From positions 2,736 through 8,790 of the forward strand of contig JALUJS010000415.1 in assembly GCA_027056825.1 (NCBI GenBank): 6,055 nt of DNA, in the 5' to 3' direction. The position numbers and the translations under genes were made by a program. Source of the stretch: Candidatus Krumholzibacteriia bacterium. Its GTDB lineage: Bacteria > Krumholzibacteriota > Krumholzibacteriia > LZORAL124-64-63. The notes beneath the pieces were generated by a model. That model saw nothing but the letters and a program-made list of their open reading frames with translations, did not search any database and was not told the DNA's origin. This document shows, piece after piece, positions 1 through 6,055 of the stretch. Each line of letters opens with the position of its first letter. Position 1 is the stretch's first letter.

Positions 1-1
1 G

Positions 2-274
2 GTCGTTCCGGCGAAGACCGACGTGGTGAAGGTGAAGCAGAGCAACATCGCCACCCTGTTCGTCCACCAGGACGACTCGGTGACGCTCGACGGCAAGCCC
101 ATCGCCATCAACCACATCATGCACGCCATCGAGGACCGGATCTACGCCAACCCCAAGCTGGTGGTGCTGCTGAAGGTCCACCCGGAGGCCGACTACGGCC
201 GCATGGTGGCGTGCCTGGACGAACTCAAGCTGGCCAACGCGACCAAGGTCTCGCTGAAGACCGCGACGAAGTAG
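2..274 (+). CDS. exbD: ExbD/TolR-family biopolymer transporter, C-terminal part (5' end outside window)
   Basis: This is the 3' end of an ExbD-like gene. The reading frame is open to the left edge, so the true start and the N-terminal membrane helix lie upstream; the GTG at 23 is only an internal codon. The visible 90 residues match the ExbD periplasmic domain: a strand-rich segment ending in LDGKPI, then a helix, then NPKLVVLLKV and ADYGRMV, then a helix with DELKLANATKV. The same landmarks (NP-LVV, DYG, EL-x-x-x-NA-x-x-V) recur in the complete exbD that follows, so the two are diverged paralogs. ExbD dimerises in the periplasm and, with ExbB, forms the proton-driven motor that energises TonB. 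The stop codon (272-274) abuts the Shine-Dalgarno of the next gene, indicating one operon. A TolR-type role is less likely because tonB follows. The family assignment is firm. Confidence 0.87.
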   Translation, partial: VVPAKTDVVKVKQSNIATLFVHQDDSVTLDGKPIAINHIMHAIEDRIYANPKLVVLLKVHPEADYGRMVACLDELKLANATKVSLKTATK

Positions 275-287
275 GGAGGAGGCGGAG

Positions 288-710
288 ATGGATTTTAATC
301 GCAACACGAAGAAGGAAACCTTCATCCCCACCTCCTCCATGGGCGACATCGCCTTTCTGCTGCTGATCTTCTTCATGGTGACCACGATCTTCCGCGAGGA
401 GAACGGGCTGCCGGTGGAGTTGCCCCGGGCCGAGGCCGGCGAGGAAGTGAACCGGGAGCTTGTCTCCAACATCTACATCAACCGGCAGGGCCAGATCTCC
501 ATCGACGACCGCCTGGTGCAGGTGAAGTTCGTGTCGGACCTGATCGGTCAGAAGATCCAGGACAATCCCCAGCTGGTGGTGGCCTTCAAGACGGACACCT
601 ACACCGATTACGGAGTCGTCAGCGACGTCATGGAAGAGTTGAAGGAGGTCAACGCGGTGCGCGTCTTCTTCAACAACGACGTCGAGTCCCATCCCGGGGC
701 GAAGTACTAG
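288..710 (+). CDS. exbD: ExbD biopolymer transport protein (complete)
   Basis: A complete ExbD of 140 residues, the usual length for the family. A short polar cytoplasmic N-terminus (1-17) leads into one membrane helix at about 18-35. That helix begins SMGDIAFLLLIFFM and holds Asp20, the position of the conserved protonatable Asp of ExbD and TolR. The LPVELPRA motif at 41-48 follows the helix, and residues about 58-130 form the periplasmic domain. The start is supported by AGGAGG at 277-282, five bases before the ATG. By family knowledge it couples proton flow through ExbB to TonB movement. It lies 13 bases after the first exbD and 7 bases before tonB, so the three should be co-transcribed and translationally linked. 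Two unequal exbD copies beside one tonB may make a heteromeric motor, but that is inference. Confidence 0.95.
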   Translation: MDFNRNTKKETFIPTSSMGDIAFLLLIFFMVTTIFREENGLPVELPRAEAGEEVNRELVSNIYINRQGQISIDDRLVQVKFVSDLIGQKIQDNPQLVVAFKTDTYTDYGVVSDVMEELKEVNAVRVFFNNDVESHPGAKY

Positions 711-717
711 GAGAGTC

Positions 718-1371
718 ATGAGCACGCAGTCGGTACAGCCTCCGCTTCGCATGTCGGCCAATGACGAGTTCAAAGCCAAGTACAACAAGTACCTGCGCTG
801 GTCGGCTCTCATTGCCGTGCTGCTGACGTTGATCGGGTGGCTGCTCAGCCCCAACTACACGCCCCACCCGTACAAGCTGCGCCAGCAGGAGATGGAAGCG
901 GTCAACATCGATGACCAGGAGGTCATCGAACTGCCGCCGCCGCCGGTGGAAGCGCCGCCGCCGCCCAAGGTCATCGAGGCCGCCCCGGACGACGAGGTCG
1001 CCGACGACGTGGAGATCGCCGACACCCTCATGGACCTGGATTCGGCCATCAGCAGTTCCATGCCCGTGTACGACACCGGCGGGGACGAGGGCTTCGTGGC
1101 CAGCAGCGAGAATCCCAAGATCATCCAGTGGGCCAAGCCCTTCTACCCGGAGATGGCGCGGCGGGCCCAGATCGAGGGCACCGTGCTGGTGAAGGTCCTG
1201 GTGGGCCCGGACGGAACGGTCAAGGACGCGGTCCTGCTGCGCGGGGTCAACCCCATCATCGACAAGGAAGCCCTGAAGGCCGCCCGCAAGTGCAAGTTCA
1301 TCCCGGGCAAGCAGCGGAACATCCCGGTGAAGGCATGGATGGCCCTGCCGTTCACCTTCCGCCTGAATTGA
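718..1371 (+). CDS. tonB: TonB energy transducer protein
   Basis: TonB of 217 residues. It has a 27-residue cytoplasmic N-terminus, one membrane helix at about 28-43, a periplasmic spacer (about 44-134) and a typical TonB C-terminal domain (about 135-217). The domain carries AKPFYPEMARRAQIEG, the VLVKVLVGPDGTVK strands and a closing VKAWMALPFTFRLN strand. The C-terminal domain contacts the TonB box of outer-membrane receptors and passes on the force made by ExbB/ExbD. The spacer has one short proline cluster (72-84, two PPPP runs) and is otherwise rich in Asp and Glu, unlike the alternating Glu-Pro/Lys-Pro spacer of enterobacterial TonB. The membrane helix has no histidine, although His20 of E. 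coli TonB is important. The start is supported by AGGAG at 709-713, which overlaps the exbD stop codon. The gene is followed directly by a strong terminator and is last in the operon. Confidence 0.94.
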   Translation: MSTQSVQPPLRMSANDEFKAKYNKYLRWSALIAVLLTLIGWLLSPNYTPHPYKLRQQEMEAVNIDDQEVIELPPPPVEAPPPPKVIEAAPDDEVADDVEIADTLMDLDSAISSSMPVYDTGGDEGFVASSENPKIIQWAKPFYPEMARRAQIEGTVLVKVLVGPDGTVKDAVLLRGVNPIIDKEALKAARKCKFIPGKQRNIPVKAWMALPFTFRLN

Positions 1372-1392
1372 CGGCCGACGAATCGGAAATCG

Positions 1393-1420
1393 GGCCGCGG
1401 CTGGCGCCGCGGCCTTTTTT
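1393..1420 (+). terminator. Rho-independent terminator of the exbD-exbD-tonB operon
   Basis: A perfect 8-bp GC-only stem pairs GGCCGCGG (1393-1400) with CCGCGGCC (1407-1414). The loop is six bases, CTGGCG, and a run of six T (1415-1420) follows. It begins 22 bases after the tonB stop codon. This is a textbook intrinsic terminator for the plus strand. It also shows that the downstream tolC-like gene needs its own promoter. Confidence 0.93.
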
Positions 1421-1431
1421 CATGCAACCGC

Positions 1432-1443
1432 CCGGGCGCCCGG
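1432..1443. repeat. 12-bp perfect GC palindrome in the tonB-tolC gap
   Basis: CCGGGCGCCCGG reads the same on both strands. It sits just after the terminator T-run and about 125 bases before the tolC-like start. It could be a binding site for a dimeric regulator or a chance product of the high GC content; nothing in the sequence separates these. Confidence 0.45.
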
Positions 1444-1480
1444 TGCGTAGGACCTTTCGGCGTCCGGTTCCGGGTTTGGC

Positions 1481-1510
1481 TTGGGCATCGGGCGCTCCAT
1501 GGCGTATGGT
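1481..1510 (+). promoter_or_regulatory. Weak candidate sigma-70-type promoter for the tolC-ABC operon
   Basis: TTGGGC (1481-1486) and TATGGT (1505-1510) are separated by 18 bases and resemble -35 and -10 boxes with 3/6 and 4/6 matches. The pair lies about 60 bases before the tolC-like start, in the only gap between a strong terminator and that gene, so a promoter is expected around here. The match is weak, and a GC-rich organism may use a different consensus. Confidence 0.22.
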
Positions 1511-1569
1511 TCCCCTGGTTTCGTGGATCTGGAGCAGACTGCGCGGCCCCTTGCCGCCGGGAGTGGATT

Positions 1570-3008
1570 ATGACGATGACACGTTTTCGGATAGCGGTCC
1601 TGGGCTGGATGCTGGTTTTGGGCTTGGCGGGCGGTGCCGCCGCCGCCGACGGGGCTCCCGAGCAGGCCGGTGACCGGACCCTGGATCTGCAGCAGTGCGT
1701 CCGCATCGCCCTGGAGAACAACCCCACCCTGCTGATCGCCGATGAGCGCCTGCACATCGCCGGCAAGGATGTCTCCGACGCCTGGGGCGGGTTCCTGCCG
1801 GACATCTCACTCAACCGCAACTGGCAGAAGTCCCACCGCACAGACTTCGACATCCAGACCTACCAGCCGGCCATCGTGGATTCGATCCTTTTGCGGGACC
1901 TCTACACCGACGACCTGGTCACCTGGTACTCCCAGGTCAACCTGCCGGCGGGTGTGGAGGACCAGACGATCCACACCAAGTACAAGGACTGGAACGCGCG
2001 CGCCTCGCTGAACGTGTTCGCGGGATTCTCCAAGATCAGCACGCTCAGCGCGGCCAAGCACGGGCGCAAGGCCGCCGAGGCCACCCTGGCCTACAACCGG
2101 GAGCTTGTGATCCAGAACGTGCTGACGGCCTACTACAACCTGCTGCGCTACCAGAAGCTGGAAGAGGTGGCGGTGGAGGCCCGTGACCAGGCCGCCAAGG
2201 AACTCGAGCGCACCGAGACCTACTTCCGGCTGGGCAGCGCGGCCAAGAGCGACGTGCTCCAGCAGAAGGTGCGGCTGGAGAACACCAAGCTGGACCTCGT
2301 GGTCGCCCGCAACAATGTCGCCAAGGCCTTCGCCGACCTGGCCTATGTCATGAACATGCCCCTGGCCGAGCGGTTCGAGGTGGACGGCTCGCTGCTGGAA
2401 ACCGATTTCGCGGTGGAGCCCGTGGAAGCCCTGTACGGTGAGGCCCTGGCCAACCGGCAGGATCTGCGCAGCAGCGAGGAGCAGCTCGCGGCCCGGCGCG
2501 CCGACGTCACCACCGCCTCGGGCAACCTCTGGCCCCAGATCAATCTCAACGGCAGCTACACCCGGTACAACAACGAGTCCCCCTACCGCTTCGGGTCGCA
2601 GGAATCCGAGTCCTTCTCCTACGGGTACAGCATTTCCTGGAACGTCTTCGACCGCATGCGGACCATCAACGCACGCTCGAAGGCCAAGGCCAACGCCCGC
2701 ATCGCCGAATACGAACTGGAGCAGGCCCGCCTGAACGCCCAGGTGGAGATCCGGCAGCTGCACAACAGCCTGGTTGAGGCCCGCGAGCGCGCCAACGTCT
2801 CGCGCGAGACCATCGAGCAGTCCCGCGAGGAGCTGAGGCTGGCCCGGGAGCGTTTCCGGGTGGGGGCCGGCACTGCGCTGGACGTGATCGTCGCTCAGGT
2901 GAACCTGGCCAATGCCCGCGCGCAGGAGGTCCAGGCCCGTTGTGATTTCCTCATCGCCAGGGCGCAGCTCAACCGCGCGGTGGGACGTCCGGTGTGGCGG
3001 TCCGGTTC

Positions 3009-3012
<4 letters not shown>
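1570..3012 (+). CDS. TolC-family outer-membrane efflux protein
   Basis: An outer-membrane channel protein of 480 residues, a normal length for the family. Residues 1-26 form a signal peptide: Arg5 and Arg7, then a hydrophobic stretch, then AAAA at 23-26 with cleavage near there. No lipobox cysteine is seen, so it is probably not a lipoprotein. The mature protein shows the two OEP (outer membrane efflux protein) repeats, about 36-265 and 285-473. The internal repeat is plain: YFRLGSAAKSDVLQQKV at 218-234 parallels RFRVGAGTALDVIVAQV at 428-444, each followed by a long helix. The beta-barrel parts are near 76-152 and 319-361; the first includes a loop of about 50 residues, rich in aromatic and acidic residues, longer than the second. 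TolC trimers form the exit duct of tripartite pumps or type I secretion systems. GGGAG before the ATG is a fair ribosome site; ATG at 1576 is an alternative start. The stop overlaps the start of the ABC ATPase gene (ATGA), so the two are translationally coupled. Confidence 0.93.
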
Positions 3013-3704
<692 letters not shown>

Positions 3705-3845
3705 AGCTCCCGGCCCGGATTCGATGACCCTTGCTCGCGGGTCAAGTTTCCGCTCCGGCAGCCGATGATCCGGGAGTGTGGAAACGCCGGCCAGGACCGT
3801 CTGCGCACGGTCGGGCCCAGGCCCCGGTCCAACCCGGAGACCCGG
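3705..3845 (+). other. Non-coding gap with several small inverted repeats before the rhomboid gene
   Basis: This 141-base gap holds no convincing gene. It contains TGACCC/GGGTCA (3725-3730 with 3739-3744), lying inside a wider pair CCCGGAT/ATCCGGG (3714-3720 with 3768-3774). A perfect 6-bp hairpin, GACCGT-CTGCGC-ACGGTC, is at 3795-3812. GGACCG (3794-3799) could instead pair with CGGTCC (3825-3830), just before the rhomboid ribosome site. The first hairpin is followed only by AGTTTC, so it is a poor intrinsic terminator. Chance pairing is plausible at this GC content. No clear promoter boxes were seen. Confidence 0.3.
3836..3839 (+). promoter_or_regulatory. Shine-Dalgarno that fixes the rhomboid start at 3846
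   Basis: GGAG lies six bases before the ATG at 3846. The in-frame ATG at 3765 has no comparable site and would add 27 polar residues not typical of a rhomboid N-terminus. The later start gives an N-terminus of MYFFFFYPLG running into the first membrane helix. Confidence 0.7.
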
Positions 3846-5108
3846 ATGTACTTCTTCTTTTTCTATCCCCTCGGCCTGGACCGGTCGGCGCGGTGTCGCC
3901 CCGTGTTGACCGTTTCGATGCTGGCGGTGTTCACCGTCGCCTTTTTCTGGATCCACGACCTGGCCTGGCTGTTCGCCTTCAACCCCTGGAACCTGGTCTA
4001 CTTTCCCGGCTTCAGCCCGCCCTGGGCCCTGGCGACGGCGGCCTTCATGCACAACGGCTGGGCCCACCTGCTGGGCAACATGGTGTATTTCTGGGTCTTC
4101 GCACCGGCCCTGGAGGGACGGCTGGGTCGTGCCCGTTTCCTGCTGTATTTCCTGCTGTGGGCCGTCGCCGGCAACCTGGTCCACGGTTGGGTTTCGGTCC
4201 TGGGCTTGCTGGGACAGGGCGGTCTGGGCGTGATGGGAGCCAGCGGCGCCATCGCCGGGATGCTGGGCTACAGCCTGCTGCGGTTGCAGGGGGCGCGGGT
4301 GGAGATCGGCTGGTGGGTCCTGGCGCCCCTGGTGGGGCAGAACCGGGCCGGCCGCACTCCGGTGCCCCTGGTGGTCGCCGTCCTGCTGTGGGTCGCCTGG
4401 CAGGTGATCCAGGCCTCCCTGGCCGACCTGACGGGGTCCACGGTTTCCTACGGCGCTCACCTGGGCGGTTTCGGGCTGGGGCTGCTCATGGCGGTCCTGC
4501 TGGGCGCGGGCCGCGAGGGCCGCGCCGAGAAGACCTTGGCCCGGGGACAACGCTACATGCGCGCAGGGCACTTCGGGGCCGCGGCCGGGGAATTCCGGGT
4601 CCACCTGGAATTGGCGCCCGCATCCCGGGAGGGCCGCCTGGAACTGGCGCGCACCCTGGTCCTGCTGGGGCAGAAGGACGAGGCGATCGCCCTGTACCGG
4701 CGGGTCTATGCGCAGGACCTGGAGTCCGGGGATATTGATGGTCTGCTGGACGTGGCCGGAGAGTGGCTGCGCCAGTTCGGCCCCGGGGTCCTGGAGCCGG
4801 AGGAACTGAACCGAATCGCCCATTACCAGGAGCTGAAACTTGACGCCGTCGGCGCCCTTGCGACCTACCGCCGCCTGCACGAGGCTCACCCCGGGCACCC
4901 GCTGGCCCAGCGGGCGCTGGTGCGGATCGTGGTGCTGGCTGCCGGCAAGGCGCGCCAGCCGGAAACCGCGGCGCGGTACCTTGATCTGGGTCGCCGCGCC
5001 CTGCCGCCGGGGCCGTGGCGGGAGTTCCTCGAAGGGGAATTCAGCGCTCCAGGAACCGCCGATGCAGGTTGCGGAGCACCTCCGGAGCCTGCGGTCCCGG
5101 CAGGATGA
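3846..5108 (+). CDS. Rhomboid-family intramembrane serine protease with C-terminal TPR-like domain
   Basis: A predicted 420-residue two-part protein. Residues about 20-220 are a six-helix rhomboid core (helices near 20-36, 72-87, 99-115, 128-147, 173-192, 203-220). The core has the HNGWAHLLGN motif (His69, His74, Asn78), the nucleophile Ser133 in GASGAIAG at the start of helix 4, and the partner His205 in SYGAHLGGFG of helix 6. The full catalytic set is present, so it should be an active protease cleaving membrane-anchored proteins within the bilayer. Residues about 224-400 are helical with at least three TPR-like units (near 231-257, 263-290, 325-349), for example LGQKDEAIALYRRV. By rhomboid topology this tail should be cytoplasmic and probably binds a partner or substrate. 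The last 23 codons overlap the opposite-strand aspartate kinase gene and form a low-complexity Ala/Pro/Gly tail. Rhomboid identity is firm; the TPR assignment is good; the substrate is unknown. Confidence 0.92.
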   Translation: MYFFFFYPLGLDRSARCRPVLTVSMLAVFTVAFFWIHDLAWLFAFNPWNLVYFPGFSPPWALATAAFMHNGWAHLLGNMVYFWVFAPALEGRLGRARFLLYFLLWAVAGNLVHGWVSVLGLLGQGGLGVMGASGAIAGMLGYSLLRLQGARVEIGWWVLAPLVGQNRAGRTPVPLVVAVLLWVAWQVIQASLADLTGSTVSYGAHLGGFGLGLLMAVLLGAGREGRAEKTLARGQRYMRAGHFGAAAGEFRVHLELAPASREGRLELARTLVLLGQKDEAIALYRRVYAQDLESGDIDGLLDVAGEWLRQFGPGVLEPEELNRIAHYQELKLDAVGALATYRRLHEAHPGHPLAQRALVRIVVLAAGKARQPETAARYLDLGRRALPPGPWREFLEGEFSAPGTADAGCGAPPEPAVPAG

Positions 5109-6055
5109 GCCGCAACGCCGACCCGTCGGCCCGGAAGCGGGCCTGATCGCAACCGAGATCCCGCAGGCTGGCGGCCAGGTCCCTCTGTACGGCCAGCCAA
5201 CTGTCGGGACGTCCGCCCGCCAGGCTGACCACCGTCAGGTCCCTGCCGACCGTCAGCTCAGGATGTTCCGTCGCCGGGGTGCGGCCGCCTGCGGATTCCC
5301 GCACCAGGGCCTCCCAACGGTATTCATCCCCGCTGTCCAGCCACTCGGCCACCAGCGTGCAGGGGTCCAGGGTCTCCAGCAGACGGTCGCGGGTGAGGCG
5401 GAATTCCTCCGCCTGGGCGGTGCACAGGCGCAGGCGCGTCACCGGGTAGTCGGCGTGCAGGACCAGGGGCCGGTAGCGCTCCCGCAGGTCGCCGCCCCCG
5501 GAGGACGCGGCGGGGGCGGGGGAGTCCGGGGCGACCGGAGCGATCTGCGTGCCCGGACCGTCGTGGAAGCTGGACCTGACCACCAGGGGCACCCCGTGGG
5601 CCGCGGCGTACTCCACGGCCCGCAGATGGACCACCCCGCAACCGGAGGCCGCGATGTCCTGCATCTGCTCCACGCCCAGGGTCTCGTGGCGGCGGGCGTC
5701 AGGGACCAGGTCCGGATCGGCGGTCATGACCCCGTCCACGTCCTTGAGGATCTCGCAGCGCACCGCACCGAGAGCCGCGGCCAGGGCCACGGCGGTGGTG
5801 TCGCTGCCGCCGCGCCCGAGGGTGGTGATCTCCCTGTCGCGGCTGACCCCCTGGAAACCGGCGACCACCACGGTCAGCCCGCGGTCCAGGGCTTCCCGCA
5901 CCCGCTGGCCCGTGACTTCCAGGATGCGCGCGTCGGTGTGGCTGCCGTCGGTGATGATGCCGCACTGGCTGCCGGTAAAACTGATGGCCGGGCATCCGTT
6001 GCGATCCAGGGCCATGGACAGCAGGCTCATGGTGATGCGCTCGCCCACCGACAGC
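5041..6055 (-). CDS. Aspartate kinase (aspartokinase), N-terminus outside window
   Basis: Aspartate kinase phosphorylates L-aspartate, the first step toward Lys, Thr, Met and diaminopimelate. The frame is open to the right edge (LSVGERITMSLLSMAL), so roughly the first 70-80 residues, including the N-terminal KFGG motif, lie beyond it; the GTG at 6048 is an internal codon. Numbering from that codon, the kinase domain is well conserved: SFTGSQCGIITD (23-34), VVVAGFQG (60-67), EITTLGRGGSDTTAVALAAAL (73-93), KDVDGVMTADP (102-112) and PLVVRSS (154-160). Two oddities stand out. HLRAVEYA replaces the usual HPRAVE-x-A, a Pro-to-Leu change. After a Pro/Ala/Ser/Gly linker (170-187), the region where the two ACT regulatory domains should lie has the right size (about 150 residues) but almost none of the usual ACT signatures, such as the GxGM and S-x-x-x-I-S-x-x-V motifs. 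Feedback control is therefore probably altered or lost. The stop lies inside the rhomboid gene (68-bp tail-to-tail overlap). Confidence 0.93.
   Translation of the reverse strand, partial: LSVGERITMSLLSMALDRNGCPAISFTGSQCGIITDGSHTDARILEVTGQRVREALDRGLTVVVAGFQGVSRDREITTLGRGGSDTTAVALAAALGAVRCEILKDVDGVMTADPDLVPDARRHETLGVEQMQDIAASGCGVVHLRAVEYAAAHGVPLVVRSSFHDGPGTQIAPVAPDSPAPAASSGGGDLRERYRPLVLHADYPVTRLRLCTAQAEEFRLTRDRLLETLDPCTLVAEWLDSGDEYRWEALVRESAGGRTPATEHPELTVGRDLTVVSLAGGRPDSWLAVQRDLAASLRDLGCDQARFRADGSALRLILPGPQAPEVLRNLHRRFLER

Noticed and set aside
1128..1673. A plus-strand frame crossing the tonB end, the terminator and the tolC start
   Set aside because: It runs straight through a strong terminator hairpin and two better-supported genes, and its product is low-complexity Gly/Arg/Pro.
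1807..2763. A 318-codon minus-strand open frame opposite the tolC-like gene
   Set aside because: It mirrors the codon positions of the sense gene, is very rich in Gly, Val, Leu and His, and shows no recognisable domain. It is a shadow frame.
3725..3750. TGACCC/GGGTCA hairpin after the ABC ATPase gene, considered as an intrinsic terminator
   Set aside because: The 6-bp stem has an 8-base loop and is followed by AGTTTC rather than a proper T-run, so it is much weaker than the terminator at 1393-1420.
3765..3845. Upstream ATG that would lengthen the rhomboid protein by 27 residues
   Set aside because: There is no Shine-Dalgarno before it, the added residues are polar and unlike rhomboid N-termini, and the ATG at 3846 has GGAG six bases upstream.
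3731..4738. A 335-codon plus-strand frame overlapping the rhomboid gene
   Set aside because: The Gly/Pro/Arg-rich product has no motif, while the rhomboid frame carries all catalytic residues and a good ribosome site.
5072..5087. CGGAG/CTCCG hairpin and CTCCGGAG palindrome in the convergent overlap, considered as a bidirectional terminator
   Set aside because: The stem is only five pairs, has no T-run on either strand, and lies within coding sequence of both genes.

Overview
This is a GC-rich (roughly two-thirds G+C by eye), densely packed bacterial chromosome segment. It comes from a Gram-negative (diderm) organism, because it carries TonB/ExbD energy-transduction genes and a TolC-type outer-membrane efflux protein. 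The order exbD-exbD-tonB is common in Gemmatimonadota, FCB-type lineages and related candidate phyla, but the phylum cannot be fixed from this window. No mobile elements, CRISPR arrays, tRNAs or rRNAs were seen.

Layout. (1) Bases 1-1371, plus strand: the 3' end of one exbD-like gene, a complete second exbD, and tonB. They are packed 7-13 bases apart and closed by an almost ideal intrinsic terminator at 1393-1420. The exbB motor gene would be expected just upstream of the window. (2) Bases 1372-1569: a non-coding gap with the terminator, a 12-bp GC palindrome and at best a weak promoter. (3) Bases 1570-3704, plus strand: a TolC-family outer-membrane channel, then a MacB/LolD-type ABC ATPase joined to it by an ATGA stop/start overlap. 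No membrane-fusion protein or permease gene follows. (4) Bases 3705-3845: a non-coding gap with several small hairpins. (5) Bases 3846-5108, plus strand: a rhomboid intramembrane serine protease with its catalytic Ser/His pair, fused to a cytoplasmic TPR-like tail. (6) Bases 5041-6055, minus strand: the C-terminal four-fifths of an aspartate kinase, running off the right edge. Its 3' end overlaps the rhomboid gene tail-to-tail by 68 bp.

How the parts relate. The first block makes the inner-membrane energiser that drives TonB-dependent outer-membrane receptors. The second makes two of the four usual parts of a tripartite ABC efflux or lipoprotein-trafficking machine. The rhomboid-TPR protein is probably a separate envelope quality-control or signalling protease. 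The aspartate kinase starts the Asp-derived amino-acid pathway (Lys, Thr, Met and diaminopimelate) and is functionally unrelated to its neighbours.

Nothing here is plainly a new system. The points most worth checking are the strongly diverged regulatory (ACT) half of the aspartate kinase, the ABC ATPase lacking its permease and adaptor, the rhomboid-TPR fusion, the convergent coding overlap, and the acidic TonB spacer with no membrane histidine.
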